Counted from the first letter of the stretch, positions 1-9,397 are shown. The stretch: DNA of 64,000 bases from Chlorobaculum limnaeum (GCF_001747405.1 NZ_CP017305.1:452001-516000), one strand, 5' to 3'. Program-made: numbers and translations. Notes: generated by a model from the letters alone, not told the origin.

Positions 1-263
1 GCGAAGAGGTGCGCGGAGCCGCCGAACTGCTCGGCATCGACCCGCTCACCGTCGCCAACGAAGGCAAGGTGCTGATCGTCGTTCCCGCTGCCGATGCCGA
101 AGCGGCGCTGGCCACAATGCGGGCGCACGAGCACGGACGCGAGGCCGCCATCATCGGCAAAGTCACCGAAGAGCACCCCGGCATGGTGGTGATGCGCACC
201 CCCTTCGGCAGCCGCCGCATTGTCGAAATGCCGCTGGGCGAGCAGTTGCCGCGGATTTGCTGA
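1..263 (+). CDS. hypE: Hydrogenase maturation protein HypE, C-terminal fragment
   Basis: This is the last 86 codons of a gene that enters from the left edge, with the reading frame beginning at base 3. The fragment has the HypE ending: a DPLxVANEGK segment, then a GREAAIIGKV segment, then the RTPFGSRR stretch, and finally the terminal PRIC. In the HypE family this conserved C-terminal Cys receives a carbamoyl group from HypF and is dehydrated to a thiocyanate, which supplies the CN ligand of NiFe hydrogenases. The C-terminus is intact, so the protein is probably functional. The rest of the hyp operon must lie to the left. The identification rests on motif recognition and the characteristic terminus. 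Confidence 0.9.
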   Translation, partial: EEVRGAAELLGIDPLTVANEGKVLIVVPAADAEAALATMRAHEHGREAAIIGKVTEEHPGMVVMRTPFGSRRIVEMPLGEQLPRIC

Positions 264-264
264 G

Positions 265-309
265 GGTGGACGACGTGGACTTGGTGGAAGCGGTGGACGG
301 CGTGGACAG
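265..309. repeat. Degenerate GTGGAC short repeat after hypE
   Basis: Just after the hypE stop codon the unit GTGGAC (with TGGACGGC/TGGACTTG variants) recurs at 6-12 bp spacing. Similar tracts lie at about 6232-6310 and 13150-13200, so it is a dispersed low-complexity element at gene ends rather than a coding remnant. Confidence 0.6.
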
Positions 310-322
310 GTGAGGATTGTAT

Positions 323-352
323 TGTAGGGGCAGTTCGCGAAGCGCCCCTACA
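323..352. repeat. Hairpin, dispersed GTAGGGGC-type repeat
   Basis: TGTAGGGGC (323-331) pairs perfectly with GCCCCTACA (344-352) around a 12-nt loop. No T-run follows, so it is a weak terminator candidate. A related half-element with TAGGGGCAACC occurs after the ABC permease near 60765, which suggests a dispersed palindromic repeat. Confidence 0.55.
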
Positions 353-472
353 GGGATAACAATGCGCCACAAAAATACACCATCCGCATCGGCTTGCCAG
401 GTTTGCATCGGGCAGGGGAATGTTCTATTTTGACCGGTGTTACCAGACTTTTCAAACCGAAGGAGTAATGCA

Positions 473-1060
473 ATGATCCGATATATTTCAAGGGTGTTTC
501 CCTTTCTTCTTGCGCTCGTCATGCTCAGCGGGTGCGGTTACAATACCATGCAGCAGAACGAAGAGGCGGTCAACCGCGCGTGGGGCGACCTCGAATCGCA
601 GCTTCAGCGCCGTTCCGATCTGGTGCCGAACCTCGTCGCCACGGTGAAGGGTGCGGCAAATTTCGAGAAGGAGACGCTTCAGGCGGTGGTCGAGGCCCGC
701 GCCAAGGCGACCTCCATCCAGCTCACGCCGGAGATGCTCAGCGACCCGGCCGCCATGTCGAAGTTCCAGGCCGCGCAGGGGCAGCTTTCATCGTCGCTCT
801 CCCGCCTTCTGGTGGCTGTCGAGCGCTATCCCGACCTGAAGGCCACGCAGAATTTCCGCGATTTGCAGGTGCAGCTCGAAGGCACGGAGAACCGTATCAG
901 CGTCGCCCGCCAGCGCTATAACGAAGCGGCGCAGGTTTTCAACACCTCGATCCGCGTATTCCCGAACTCCATCACCAACAGCGTGGCGCTCAAGCTGAAG
1001 CCGAAGGAGTACTTCAAGGCTGACGAGGCGGCCAAAGCCGTGCCGCAGGTGAAATTCTGA
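473..1060 (+). CDS. lemA: LemA family lipoprotein
   Basis: The product is about 195 residues. It starts with a short hydrophobic signal ending in an LSGC lipobox, so it is probably a lipoprotein. The LemA core follows: [19 protein letters not shown], then [13 protein letters not shown], and a long helical region to the end. The start at 473 is chosen because AGGAG lies 7 nt upstream and the signal peptide begins there. LemA proteins are coiled-coil envelope proteins of poorly defined function, often encoded beside TPM-domain proteins. The next two genes are of that type, so the three probably form an operon. Confidence 0.88.
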   Translation: MIRYISRVFPFLLALVMLSGCGYNTMQQNEEAVNRAWGDLESQLQRRSDLVPNLVATVKGAANFEKETLQAVVEARAKATSIQLTPEMLSDPAAMSKFQAAQGQLSSSLSRLLVAVERYPDLKATQNFRDLQVQLEGTENRISVARQRYNEAAQVFNTSIRVFPNSITNSVALKLKPKEYFKADEAAKAVPQVKF

Positions 1061-1071
1061 GCAGTCTGTCG

Positions 1072-1833
1072 ATGAGTATCCGCAAGAGATCACGCTGGCT
1101 GTCGTCCGCACTTTTCGCGCTGGCGCTCATGCTGGCAGCCGCGCCGCTCATGGCGGCTTTTCCGCCGGTGCCCGCGCTGACGCAGCGGGTGAACGATTAC
1201 GCGGGCATGATCTCTCCCGCCGCGCGCGCGGAGATCGAGCAGAAGCTTGCCGCGCTCGAAGCGGAGGATGGAACGCAGATCGCGATGCTCACGGTGCCGT
1301 CGCTTCAGGGCGAGCCAATCGAGGAGTTCTCGATCCGCGTCGCCGAGGCGTGGAAGATCGGCGACGAAAAGCGGGACAACGGCGTCCTGCTCATCGTCTC
1401 GAAGGGCGACCGCAAAGTGCGCATCGAGGTTGGCTACGGGTTGGAAGGCGCGTTGACCGACCTGGAGTCTGGCCGCATCATTCGCGGCGTCATCCAGCCG
1501 GCATTCAAGAGCGGGGATTTCGACGCGGGTTTCACTGGCGCGGCTGACGCGCTCACACAGGCGGTGAAGGGCGAATACAAGGCCGAGCCCAAAAAGGAGA
1601 GGGACGGCAAACCGTCGATTCCGCTTGTTCTCATCATCCTCGTCGTGCTGTTCTTCTATCTCCGCATCTTCGGCGGACGCCATCACGGCGGGCCGTTCGT
1701 TTCCAGCGGTTGGGGTGGGCCCGGCGGTGGCATCTTCACCTCCGGCGGCGGCTCGGGCGGCTTCGGCGGCGGGGGTGGATTCAGCGGCGGTGGCGGCGGC
1801 TTCGGCGGCGGCGGAGCGTCGGGCGACTGGTAA
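1072..1833 (+). CDS. TPM-domain membrane protein, YgcG family
   Basis: The protein has 253 residues. It has an N-terminal signal peptide (about 1-28, ending LMAAF), a TPM domain over about 35-165 with the VNDYAGMIS opening and a KRDNGVLLIVS segment, and one membrane helix near 183-197 (IPLVLIILVVLFFY). The tail is extremely Gly/Ser-rich with repeated GGG units and ends ASGDW. TPM domains (named from TLP18.3/Psb32/MOLO-1) act in protein quality control or repair at membranes in some lineages. The gene follows lemA by 11 bp and precedes another TPM gene, the common LemA-TPM arrangement. The substrate is unknown. Confidence 0.85.
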   Translation: MSIRKRSRWLSSALFALALMLAAAPLMAAFPPVPALTQRVNDYAGMISPAARAEIEQKLAALEAEDGTQIAMLTVPSLQGEPIEEFSIRVAEAWKIGDEKRDNGVLLIVSKGDRKVRIEVGYGLEGALTDLESGRIIRGVIQPAFKSGDFDAGFTGAADALTQAVKGEYKAEPKKERDGKPSIPLVLIILVVLFFYLRIFGGRHHGGPFVSSGWGGPGGGIFTSGGGSGGFGGGGGFSGGGGGFGGGGASGDW

Positions 1834-1868
1834 GCGCGGCGGCAATCAACATCGGGAAAAGAAGCGGC

Positions 1869-2504
1869 ATGAAAGAAAAAATACAGAAGTTCCTGACTGC
1901 CGAGGAGCGGCTTCTGATCGAAAAAGCGGTCAGGGAGGCTGAAGCCTCGACCTCGGGCGAGATCGTGGTGATGGCGGTGGGCGAGAGCAGCAACTACCCC
2001 TCGGCGATTTTGGCCGCGAGCGGCGCAATTTCGCTCGTGTTCGCCATTGGCGGCGCGCTGCTCTGCGGCAGCGAGAATATGTGGCTCTTCCTCGTTCTCT
2101 TCGCCCTCTTTTTCATCGGCGCGAACGAAGCGGTCAAGCGCGTTCCCCTGCTGAAGCGCCCCTTCGTGAGCCGCGCCGAGATCGCCGAAGAGGTCGAAGA
2201 GGCGGCGATTCACTCATTTTACCACCGCAAGGTGCACGAAACCCGCGACCGCACCGGTATCCTCATCTACATCTCGCTGTACGAGCACAGCGTCCGCGTG
2301 CTGGCCGACTCGGGCATCGACGCCGTGGTGGGCAAGCAGCTCTGGCAGGAGGTGGTCGATACCATCACGAAAGGAATTCGCGACGGGCGGCAGGGCGAGG
2401 CGATCCGCGAGGCTGTCGGAATCTGCGGCAAGCTCCTGAGCCGTCATTTTCCCCGGGAGAGCGATGACCGCAACGAACTCGACGACGTGATGATCATCGG
2501 CTGA
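1869..2504 (+). CDS. TPM-domain membrane protein, second copy
   Basis: The protein has 211 residues starting at ATG 1869. An N-terminal soluble part contains TSGEIVVMAVGES, followed by two hydrophobic helices (about 45-85) and then a second conserved part with HETRDRTGILIYISLYEHSV and VLADSGIDAVV, typical of short TPM-domain proteins with a split domain. It lacks the Gly-rich tail of its neighbour. A longer reading with an upstream start would overlap the previous gene and gives an Arg-rich shadow sequence, so it was rejected. It is probably co-transcribed with lemA and the first TPM gene. Confidence 0.82.
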   Translation: MKEKIQKFLTAEERLLIEKAVREAEASTSGEIVVMAVGESSNYPSAILAASGAISLVFAIGGALLCGSENMWLFLVLFALFFIGANEAVKRVPLLKRPFVSRAEIAEEVEEAAIHSFYHRKVHETRDRTGILIYISLYEHSVRVLADSGIDAVVGKQLWQEVVDTITKGIRDGRQGEAIREAVGICGKLLSRHFPRESDDRNELDDVMIIG

Positions 2505-2612
2505 GCGCGGGCGGCAATCTGTTGCGCTGCGTGCGGAAAAAGGCTTTGATCTTTTCCCCAAATTGTTTTTTTACAAGACATTCCAACTCAGTTATCCAAA
2601 CACAGGAGATCA

Positions 2613-3710
2613 ATGAAAAAGACAGCGCTCTCAGCCTGGCATGAAGCTGCCGGTGCGAAAATGATCGATTTCGGCGGCTTTTTTATGCCGGTGCAGTACA
2701 CCGGAATCATCGCCGAGCACAAGGCCGTGCGCGAAGCGGCGGGGCTGTTCGATGTGTCGCACATGGGTAATTTCTACGTCAGGGGCGAGCGGGCGCTGGA
2801 GTTCCTCCAGTACATGACCACCAACGATCTCGGCAAAATCGTGGACGGGCAGGCGCAGTACACGCTGATGCTCTATCCCGATGGCGGCATCGTCGATGAC
2901 CTCATCATCTACCGCGTCAGCGCCGACACCTTTTTCATCATCGTCAACGCGAGCAACTGCGAAAAGGATTTCGACTGGCTTTCGAGCCATGTCGGCGAGT
3001 TCGAGGGAGTGACGCTTGAAAACCACACCAGCGAGCTGTCGCTCATCGCGTTGCAGGGGCCGAAGTCGTTCGATATTCTCGCGCGGGTTTTCCCGGATGC
3101 CGGATTGCTTGAGCTGAAATCGTTCCATTTCAAGAAACTGACCTTCGGAGGCTCGGAGATCATCGTGGCCCGCACAGGCTACACAGGCGAGGCTGGCGTG
3201 GAAATCTGCCTGCCGAACGACAAGGCTGTGGCGCTCTGGTCGGCCTTGATGGAGGCCGGAAAGGCGGACGGCATCCAGCCCATCGGCCTCGGCGCGCGCG
3301 ACACCTTGCGGCTCGAAATGGGCTATTCGCTCTACGGCCACGAGATCGAGAAGGATGTCAACCCGCTCGAAGCGCGGCTAAAGTGGGTGGTGAAGATGGG
3401 CAAGCCCAACTTCATCGGCAAGCAGGCGTGCGTGCAGGTCGAACTCGCGCCGCGCAAGAGCGTGGTCGGCTTCAGCCTCGAAGGACGCGCCATTCCGCGC
3501 CAGCACTTCAAGGTCTATAACTCCGACCACCAGGAGATTGGCGAGGTGTGCAGCGGCACCGTCTCGCCCACGCTCCAGGAGCCGGTCGGCACGGCCAGTC
3601 TCCTGCTCGACTACGCGCAGCCCGGAACGCCGATCTTCGTCGAAATTCGCGGAACCATGCAACCCGGCGCGGTCAGGCGGCTGCCGTTCGTGCACGCCGA
3701 CCGTCCATGA
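2613..3710 (+). CDS. gcvT: Glycine cleavage system T protein (aminomethyltransferase)
   Basis: At 365 residues the length matches GcvT. It transfers the methylene group from the aminomethyl-lipoyl H protein to tetrahydrofolate and releases ammonia. The N-terminal [20 protein letters not shown], the [11 protein letters not shown] motif and the [19 protein letters not shown] motif are all typical of the folate-binding aminomethyltransferase fold. A C-terminal barrel follows. AGGAG lies just upstream of ATG 2613. No other gcv gene is in the window. ftsK starts 24 bp downstream, so the two may share a transcript. The 108-bp leader shows no glycine riboswitch core that I recognise. Confidence 0.95.
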   Translation: MKKTALSAWHEAAGAKMIDFGGFFMPVQYTGIIAEHKAVREAAGLFDVSHMGNFYVRGERALEFLQYMTTNDLGKIVDGQAQYTLMLYPDGGIVDDLIIYRVSADTFFIIVNASNCEKDFDWLSSHVGEFEGVTLENHTSELSLIALQGPKSFDILARVFPDAGLLELKSFHFKKLTFGGSEIIVARTGYTGEAGVEICLPNDKAVALWSALMEAGKADGIQPIGLGARDTLRLEMGYSLYGHEIEKDVNPLEARLKWVVKMGKPNFIGKQACVQVELAPRKSVVGFSLEGRAIPRQHFKVYNSDHQEIGEVCSGTVSPTLQEPVGTASLLLDYAQPGTPIFVEIRGTMQPGAVRRLPFVHADRP

Positions 3711-3734
3711 TCTGAAGAGGAGCCGATCGCCCTG

Positions 3735-6230
3735 TTGAAAAAAAAGATGGACATACAGGCTTTCCTCAGGGATCGTCTCGTCACTGAAGCCGGCGGCATC
3801 GCCCTGATGCTCGCCGCGCTCTTTTGCATCGCCGCCGTGCTCGGCTTCCATGCCGGGGATGAGCCGTACATCGTGACGTTGCCCTGGTACGAGATTTTTT
3901 CGAGTGCGGCCAGGGCAGTCGCCGGGACGATTCACAACCCCTTCGGACTTTTCGGAGCGAGGGTCTCGGTTTTTTTCATTCGCGTGCTGCTTGGCTATCC
4001 GATGTTGTTGCCGCTTGCCGGATTCCTCGTGCTCGGATGGCGTCTGTTCAGGACGAAGCCGCTCGACCCGGCACTCCTCTTTCTTGTCTACACTCTTTTG
4101 ATGGCGCTCGATCTCTCCGCCATGTTCGGTCTCTCCGCCGCGCCGTTCGCCGATGTGATGTCCGGCACGACCGGGCGGATGATGGCCTCGTTCCTCTCGA
4201 CGATCATCGGCTACCCCGGCGCGTGGGCGCTTACCACCGTCATCGGCGTGCTGCTGACCTTCTACATGGGGTGGGAATTTATCACGGATACGATTGCCAG
4301 AGTGAGCGCTTTTTTCGCGAAGGCGTCGGCAACCGTGCGGATGATCAGGGCCGAGCGGACGAGGAAGCGCCGCGAAAAGGAGGAGATGCAGGCAAGGAAA
4401 AAGGCGGAGCGGATGGCCGTCGTTCTCGAAAAGGAGCGGAAAAAGAGGGAGAAAAAGGAGCAGCGCGCCGCGAAAAGCACCCCTCCAAAGCCAAAGGCGG
4501 CGGCCGTCGAAAAGCCGGTCAAGCCGCCGGTTTCCTTGAGGGATGAGGAACCGGAATCCGCGCCCCCGCCGCCGCCCGTCAAGCTGCCCGCGATAGAGCC
4601 TATCGTCATTCCGGCGGAGGTCGAGGAGATCCAGGCGCCGGAACCGGCAATCGTTCGGTCGGAAGAGGGGCCGGATATGATCATCAATCCGGGAGTCCGG
4701 GAGGCGGAGGCTGACCTCGACGAGCGGAAGCTCAAGGTGAGGACGCACGATCACGTTCAGTACCGCTTTCCCTCCATCGATCTCTTGCAGCGCCCGAAGG
4801 ACGAGGACGAGAGCTACGACGAGCGCCACCTGGCAGAAACCAAGGATCGCCTGCTCGAAAAGCTCAGGATCTACAAAATCGAGGTGATCCGCATCGCCAC
4901 CACCGTCGGCCCGCGCGTGGCGCTTTTCGAGCTGGAGCTTGCGCCGGAGGTGAAGATCAGTCGGATTAAGTCGCTCGAAAACGACCTCGCCATGGCGATG
5001 GCCTCCTCGTCCGGCGGCATCCGCATCATCGCGCCCATCCCCGGCAAGAACGCCATCGGCGTCGAAATCCCGATCAGCAAGCCGCGCCCGGTGGTGATGC
5101 GCTCCGTGTTGCAAGTCGAGAAGTTCAAGAACAACACGATGGCTCTGCCCATCGTCCTCGGCAAGAGCATCTCGAACGAGGTGGTTGTCGATGATCTCGC
5201 CGCCATGCCGCACCTCCTGATCGCGGGCGCGACCGGCGCGGGCAAGTCGGTGGCGATCAACGTGCTGCTCACCAGCCTGCTCTACTCGAAAAAGCCCGAC
5301 GAGGTGAAGTTCGTGCTGATCGATCCGAAGCGGGTCGAGCTCAAACCGTATAAATTGCTGAAAGATCACTTCTTGCCGAAGATTCCTGGCATGGAGGAGC
5401 AGATCATCGTCACCGATCCGCAGAAAGCGGTCTCCGCGCTCCGATCGGTGGTGCGGGAGATGGAGCATCGCTACGAAATGCTCGAAAAGTGCGGGGTGCG
5501 CAACATCGGCGAGTACAACCGGAAGATGAAGGACGAGGCGATGTTTTACCTCGTCGTCGTGGTTGACGAGCTTGCCGACCTGATGATCACGGCGGGCCGC
5601 GAGGTGGAGGAGCCGATCACGAGGCTCGCGCAGATGGCCCGCGCGGTGGGCATCCACCTGATCGTCGCCACGCAGCGCCCGTCGGTGGATGTCATCACCG
5701 GCATCATCAAGGCGAACTTCCCGTCGCGCATCGCCTTCCAGGTGGCCAGCAAGGTCGATTCGCGCACCATCCTCGACGTCTCGGGCGCCGAGCAGCTTCT
5801 CGGCAGCGGCGACATGCTCTTCCAGTCGGCGCGGATGTCCAAGCCGGAGCGCATCCAGTGCCCCTTTATTTCCCTGACCGAAGTCGATGCGATTACGGAG
5901 TTTATCGGCGATCAGCCGCCACTGAAGACCGAGTGCATCCTGCCCGAACCGCCGTCGTCAAACGGAAACGGCTTCTCATCGGGACTGGATCAGGACAGGG
6001 ATCGCCGTGACGCCATGTTCGAGGAGGCCGCCCGGCTCGTCGTCCTGCACCAGCAGGCAAGCGTCTCGCTCCTCCAGCGCCGCCTGCGCCTCGGCTTCAG
6101 CCGCGCGGGACGGGTGATGGACCAGCTCGAACGCAACGGCATCGTCAGCGCGGGCGACGGCAGCAAGCCGAGAGATGTGCTCGTCAAGAACGAAGACTCA
6201 CTGGAGCTGCTGCTGAGGAACCTGGATTAA
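3735..6230 (+). CDS. ftsK: DNA translocase FtsK/SpoIIIE
   Basis: The product is about 831 residues. Membrane segments fill roughly the first 190 residues, followed by a basic, Lys/Glu-rich and then Pro-rich linker (about 200-330). The RecA-like motor follows with Walker A GATGAGKSVAIN near 497 and Walker B VVVVDELADLM near 614. The C-terminal gamma winged helix (about 760-831) includes the region LLQRRLRLGFSRAGRVMDQL that reads polar KOPS sequences. FtsK pumps DNA at the septum and activates XerCD at dif. TTG 3735 is preferred because a GAGGAG ribosome site sits about 12 nt upstream; ATG 3747 is the alternative. The short linker is normal for non-enterobacterial FtsK. Confidence 0.95.
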   Translation: MKKKMDIQAFLRDRLVTEAGGIALMLAALFCIAAVLGFHAGDEPYIVTLPWYEIFSSAARAVAGTIHNPFGLFGARVSVFFIRVLLGYPMLLPLAGFLVLGWRLFRTKPLDPALLFLVYTLLMALDLSAMFGLSAAPFADVMSGTTGRMMASFLSTIIGYPGAWALTTVIGVLLTFYMGWEFITDTIARVSAFFAKASATVRMIRAERTRKRREKEEMQARKKAERMAVVLEKERKKREKKEQRAAKSTPPKPKAAAVEKPVKPPVSLRDEEPESAPPPPPVKLPAIEPIVIPAEVEEIQAPEPAIVRSEEGPDMIINPGVREAEADLDERKLKVRTHDHVQYRFPSIDLLQRPKDEDESYDERHLAETKDRLLEKLRIYKIEVIRIATTVGPRVALFELELAPEVKISRIKSLENDLAMAMASSSGGIRIIAPIPGKNAIGVEIPISKPRPVVMRSVLQVEKFKNNTMALPIVLGKSISNEVVVDDLAAMPHLLIAGATGAGKSVAINVLLTSLLYSKKPDEVKFVLIDPKRVELKPYKLLKDHFLPKIPGMEEQIIVTDPQKAVSALRSVVREMEHRYEMLEKCGVRNIGEYNRKMKDEAMFYLVVVVDELADLMITAGREVEEPITRLAQMARAVGIHLIVATQRPSVDVITGIIKANFPSRIAFQVASKVDSRTILDVSGAEQLLGSGDMLFQSARMSKPERIQCPFISLTEVDAITEFIGDQPPLKTECILPEPPSSNGNGFSSGLDQDRDRRDAMFEEAARLVVLHQQASVSLLQRRLRLGFSRAGRVMDQLERNGIVSAGDGSKPRDVLVKNEDSLELLLRNLD

Positions 6231-6231
6231 A

Positions 6232-6310
6232 TGGTGGACTGAGTGGACTTTGTGGACGAATTCAGGAAAAGAGTATTCTCTTACATTTGTCCGCCAAGTC
6301 CACAGCCTCC
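6232..6310. repeat. TGGAC/GTCCA short-repeat tract after ftsK
   Basis: GTGGAC units on the plus strand (6235-6256) are followed by inverted GTCCACA and CCACCAAGCCC units (6290-6320). The tract lies between the convergent genes ftsK and nfu. It belongs to the same family as 265-309 and 13150-13200. Confidence 0.55.
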
Positions 6311-6337
6311 ACCAAGCCCACTTCCCCCCAAAACCAC

Positions 6338-6374
6338 AAACGGCTGCTCCGGTGTAAATTCCGGGCAGCCGTTT
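6338..6374 (-). terminator. Hairpin terminator downstream of the NifU-like gene
   Basis: AAACGGCTGC (6338-6347) pairs with GCAGCCGTTT (6365-6374), and the stem extends inward through CCGG/CCGG. It lies 22 bp past the stop codon of the minus-strand nfu gene and is followed on that strand by GTGGTTTT, a modest T-rich tail. A role as a rho-independent terminator is likely. Confidence 0.65.
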
Positions 6375-6395
6375 CGCATTTCTGTGCTGTTGGGC

Positions 6396-6647
6396 TCAGA
6401 CCGATTCCACTCTGGCGATTTCGGGGTTCGCTTTCTTGATGGCCTGTTCCACGCCCGCGCGGAGGGTGAGGGTGCTCATCGGGCAGGAGCCGCAAGCGCC
6501 GAGCAGCTTCACATCGACCACCATATCCTTGGTGATGCCAACGAGCTGGCAGTCTCCGCCATCGACCTGAAGGTAGGGGCGGACGGTTTCGAGGGCGCTG
6601 ATGACTCTGTCGTAAAGCGGGTCGGTTTTTGGCAGATAATCCTTCAT
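6396..6647 (-). CDS. NifU C-terminal domain (Nfu-type) Fe-S scaffold protein
   Basis: This is a stand-alone Nfu domain of 83 residues. It contains the signature LLGACGSCPMSTLTL, whose CxxC binds a 4Fe-4S cluster for delivery to apoproteins, and opens with an ALETVRPYLQVDGGDCQLV stretch typical of the family. It lies downstream of an Mrp-type P-loop ATPase on the same strand with a 139-bp gap that contains a strong hairpin. Both families work in Fe-S cluster assembly, so a functional link is likely even if the transcripts are separate. It lacks the N-terminal IscU-like domain of full NifU. Confidence 0.9.
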   Translation of the reverse strand: MKDYLPKTDPLYDRVISALETVRPYLQVDGGDCQLVGITKDMVVDVKLLGACGSCPMSTLTLRAGVEQAIKKANPEIARVESV

Positions 6648-6733
6648 GATATGTACACTTGTTTGTTTGTGTGGGTTGGTGAAAAAAGTTTTGGGTTTTT
6701 CCTGAAATCAATGACCAATATAAACAACAGCGA

Positions 6734-6770
6734 CGCAACCCTGAAAAATCCGAAACGCTTCAGGGTTGCG
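6734..6770 (-). terminator. 12-bp perfect hairpin downstream of mrp
   Basis: CGCAACCCTGAA (6734-6745) and TTCAGGGTTGCG (6759-6770) form a perfect 12-bp stem with a 13-nt loop, 17 bp past the mrp stop codon on the minus strand. The T content after the stem on that strand is weak. It could be a terminator or a processing/stability hairpin between mrp and nfu. Confidence 0.5.
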
Positions 6771-6786
6771 TTCCTCGCTGGTCAGC

Positions 6787-7923
6787 TCAGTTCAGCGAAC
6801 AGTTCGCGTTCAGGATCGAAATCTGCCGGGCGATTTCACCGGCGACGCGGCTTGCTGCCTGCGAAGTCGGCGCGTCTGGCGTGGCGATGATCGCCGGCGT
6901 GCCGCTGTCGCCGCCTTCGCGCACCGAACTGCTGATCGGAATCGAGCCGAGGAAGGTCATCGCGTTGGTTTTCGCGAACTTCTCGCCACCCTGCCGTCCG
7001 AAGATGTAGTCGCGCGTGCCGTCGGGCAGCTCGTACCAGCTCATGTTCTCGACGAGGCCGAGGATCGGCACGCCGACCTTCCGGAACATCGTGACTGCCT
7101 TGGCCACGTCGGCGAGAGCGACCTCCTGCGGAGTGGTGACGATCACCGCACCGGTGATGGCCAGGTTCTGCACGAGGGTGAGCTGGATGTCGCCGGTGCC
7201 GGGAGGCAGGTCGAAGATCAGGTAGTCGAGCTCCTGCCAGTCGACGTCGGTGATGAGCTGGCGCATGGCGCTGGAGGCCATCGGGCCGCGCCAGATCAAT
7301 GCCGTCTCCGGATCGACGAGAAAGCCGATCGACATCATCTTCACGCCGAACTTTTCGATGGGCATGAGCTTGCCGTTCTGTACCTCCGGCTTGGTGTTCT
7401 GGAGGCCGACCATCGTCGGGATGCTCGGCCCGTAGAGGTCGGCGTCGATCAGGCCGACCTTCGCGCCGGACGCGGCGAGGCTGACGGCGAGGTTGAGCGA
7501 CACGGTCGATTTGCCGACGCCGCCCTTGCCGGAGGCCACGGCGATGATGTTCTTGACGTTGTCGAGTTCGATCTTCTGCGGAGCGCCGTGGCCTCCGTGC
7601 GCGGCGTGATGGCCGTGTCCGTCGTGATTGCCGTGGCCTCCATGCCCGCCGTGGTGGCTGCACGATGAGGTGACCTTGGAGGTCATGTTGACGTCGATCG
7701 AGCCAACCTCCGGAACGGCAGCCCTGATGGCCTCGATGCAGGAGTTTTTGATCTTCTCCTTCATCGGGCAGGCCGGAGTGGTGAGCACCACGGTGAACGA
7801 AACGTTGCCAGCCTCATCGACAGCGATGTTTTCGACCATGCCGAGCGTCATGAGGTCACGTCCAAGATCAGGTTCCATGACCGTGCCCAGCGCGGCCTCG
7901 ATCTGCGATTTCTGTATTGACAT
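6787..7923 (-). CDS. mrp: Mrp/ApbC family P-loop ATPase, Fe-S cluster carrier
   Basis: The protein has 378 residues. An N-terminal MIP18/DUF59 domain covers about 1-90 (VMEPDLGRDLMTLGMV, TTPACPMKE). The ATPase domain has the deviant Walker A GKGGVGKSTVSLNLA near 130-145 and the LIFDLPPGTGD segment. The family assembles and transfers Fe-S clusters. Unusual here is a linker at about 90-117 that is almost entirely His and Gly, with about a dozen His, joining the two domains. Its position suggests metal buffering or binding, but that is inference. The usual CxxC of Mrp proteins near the C-terminus is not obvious in the sequence. It lies beside an Nfu scaffold gene. Confidence 0.92.
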   Translation of the reverse strand: MSIQKSQIEAALGTVMEPDLGRDLMTLGMVENIAVDEAGNVSFTVVLTTPACPMKEKIKNSCIEAIRAAVPEVGSIDVNMTSKVTSSCSHHGGHGGHGNHDGHGHHAAHGGHGAPQKIELDNVKNIIAVASGKGGVGKSTVSLNLAVSLAASGAKVGLIDADLYGPSIPTMVGLQNTKPEVQNGKLMPIEKFGVKMMSIGFLVDPETALIWRGPMASSAMRQLITDVDWQELDYLIFDLPPGTGDIQLTLVQNLAITGAVIVTTPQEVALADVAKAVTMFRKVGVPILGLVENMSWYELPDGTRDYIFGRQGGEKFAKTNAMTFLGSIPISSSVREGGDSGTPAIIATPDAPTSQAASRVAGEIARQISILNANCSLN

Positions 7924-7924
7924 A

Positions 7925-7965
7925 ATTATTAATGGATAATGGATAGTTGATAATTAATAATTTAA
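7925..7965. repeat. AATGGATAATTGATAATT short-repeat tract upstream of mrp
   Basis: The tract is a run of ATTAATGGATAAT, GGATAGTTGATAATT and TAATAATTT units directly upstream of the mrp start codon. The same AT-rich words recur at 13067-13100, inverted at 13217-13240, and near 22070-22100. It may overlap the mrp promoter. Confidence 0.55.
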
Positions 7966-8059
7966 AGGTAGGAATCAGTCGGGCATGTCGGTTCCGACCG
8001 TATTCTTTCTCCCAATCGTCCCATCTGTCCCAATCGGCAAATTCCGCAACACAACGGCC

Positions 8060-9397
8060 TTAATTGCCTCGCGGTTCCCGCGTTGACTTCCGCAGAAAGC
8101 GCATGGTGATCGGAATGCCCGCGAAGTCGAAGTTTTCGCGCAGGCGCTTTTCGAGGAAGCGGCGGAAGTTGCTTTCGAGCAGCTCCGGATCGTTGCAGAA
8201 AAAGGCGAAGACCGGATGGCCCGACTCGATCTGGGTCATGTACTTGATCTTCAGCTCCTTGCCCGATTTGGTGGAGGGGTGCCTCATCGAGATCGCCTCC
8301 TGCAGGAAGCGGTTCAGGTTGCTCGTGCTGATCTTCTGCCGACGGTTCAGCGCGATCTCCGCCGCCGTGTCGATGGCGCGGTAGCAGTTCTTCTTCGTCA
8401 GCGCCGAGGTGAAGATCACCGGAATGTAGCTGATGTTGCCGAGCTGGTTTTGCAGCGTGTCGGTAAACGCCTTGCTGGTTTTGGAATCCTTTTCGACCAG
8501 GTCCCATTTGTTGACCAGAATCAGCACACCCTTCTTGCGCTCGATAGCCATGTGGATGATTTTCATGTCCTGGCTTTCGAGGCCGAGCCGGGCGTCGAGC
8601 AGCACGAGCGCTACGTCGCAGCGCTCGATGGCGCGTTCCGTGCGGAGCGAGCTGTAGAACTCGATGCCGGCATCGATCTTCGTGCGCTTGCGCAGACCCG
8701 CCGTGTCGATGAGCGTGTACTCCTTGCCGTTGCGTTTCAGCACCGAGTCGATGGCGTCGCGCGTGGTGCCGGGCACGTCCGAAACGATCTGCCGTTCGGC
8801 ACCGAGCAAAGCGTTGACCAGGCTCGACTTGCCGACGTTGGGCCGACCGAGCACGGCGAGCTTGATCGAGTCGTCCTCGGCGATCTCCTCGCCTTCGGGG
8901 CATGGCAGGCTCGCCAGCATGTCATCGAGCATGTCCGCCACCCCCGCGCCGTCCCGCGCCGAGATGAAATAGGGTTCGGTGAAACCGCTCCTGACCAGCG
9001 ACTGCGCTTCGAGCGCGACCTGCGGGTTGTCCACCTTGTTGGCCACGAAAAAGATTTTCTTGTCCTTGAAGGTTTTCTGCAGGATTTTCGTGATGTCGAG
9101 GTCGAGATAGGTCAGACCCGCGCGGGCGTCCACCATGAAGATGATCGCGTCGGCATCCTCGAAGGCGCGCATGGTCTGTTCGAGCATCGCGATGCTGAGC
9201 GTGTCGTTTTCGGGCGCGTAGCCGCCGGTGTCCATCAGCAGGAACTGCTTGCCCTGCCACTCGCCAGGGCTGATGTGGCGGTCTCTGGTCACGCCCGGCG
9301 TGGGATCGACGATGGCGCTTTTCTGCCTCAGAATGCGGTTGAACAGGGTCGATTTGCCGACATTTGGCCGGCCTACCAGGGCGATCAGTGGTTTCAT
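8060..9397 (-). CDS. der: Ribosome-assembly GTPase Der (EngA)
   Basis: The product has 445 residues from ATG 9397, where the family's usual beginning [17 protein letters not shown] appears. Two tandem GTPase domains are present: first G1 near 8-15, second G1 [14 protein letters not shown] near 180, with DTAG-type G3 (DTGGYA and DTAGLR) and NKVD/NKWD G4 motifs. A C-terminal KH-like domain follows. Der is an essential 50S subunit assembly factor. The frame is open upstream of 9397, but those residues do not match the family. It is divergent from the ribosomal protein operon starting at 9547, separated by about 150 bp. Confidence 0.95.
   Translation of the reverse strand: MKPLIALVGRPNVGKSTLFNRILRQKSAIVDPTPGVTRDRHISPGEWQGKQFLLMDTGGYAPENDTLSIAMLEQTMRAFEDADAIIFMVDARAGLTYLDLDITKILQKTFKDKKIFFVANKVDNPQVALEAQSLVRSGFTEPYFISARDGAGVADMLDDMLASLPCPEGEEIAEDDSIKLAVLGRPNVGKSSLVNALLGAERQIVSDVPGTTRDAIDSVLKRNGKEYTLIDTAGLRKRTKIDAGIEFYSSLRTERAIERCDVALVLLDARLGLESQDMKIIHMAIERKKGVLILVNKWDLVEKDSKTSKAFTDTLQNQLGNISYIPVIFTSALTKKNCYRAIDTAAEIALNRRQKISTSNLNRFLQEAISMRHPSTKSGKELKIKYMTQIESGHPVFAFFCNDPELLESNFRRFLEKRLRENFDFAGIPITMRFLRKSTREPRGN

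Noticed and set aside
2505-2612. Glycine riboswitch upstream of gcvT
   Set aside because: The 108-bp leader does not show the conserved aptamer core; only a ribosome site is evident.
3378-5657. A 759-codon open frame on the minus strand opposite gcvT/ftsK
   Set aside because: It is a mirror of codon bias in GC-rich ftsK; the protein is rich in Arg, His and Asp without any domain, and ftsK is certain.
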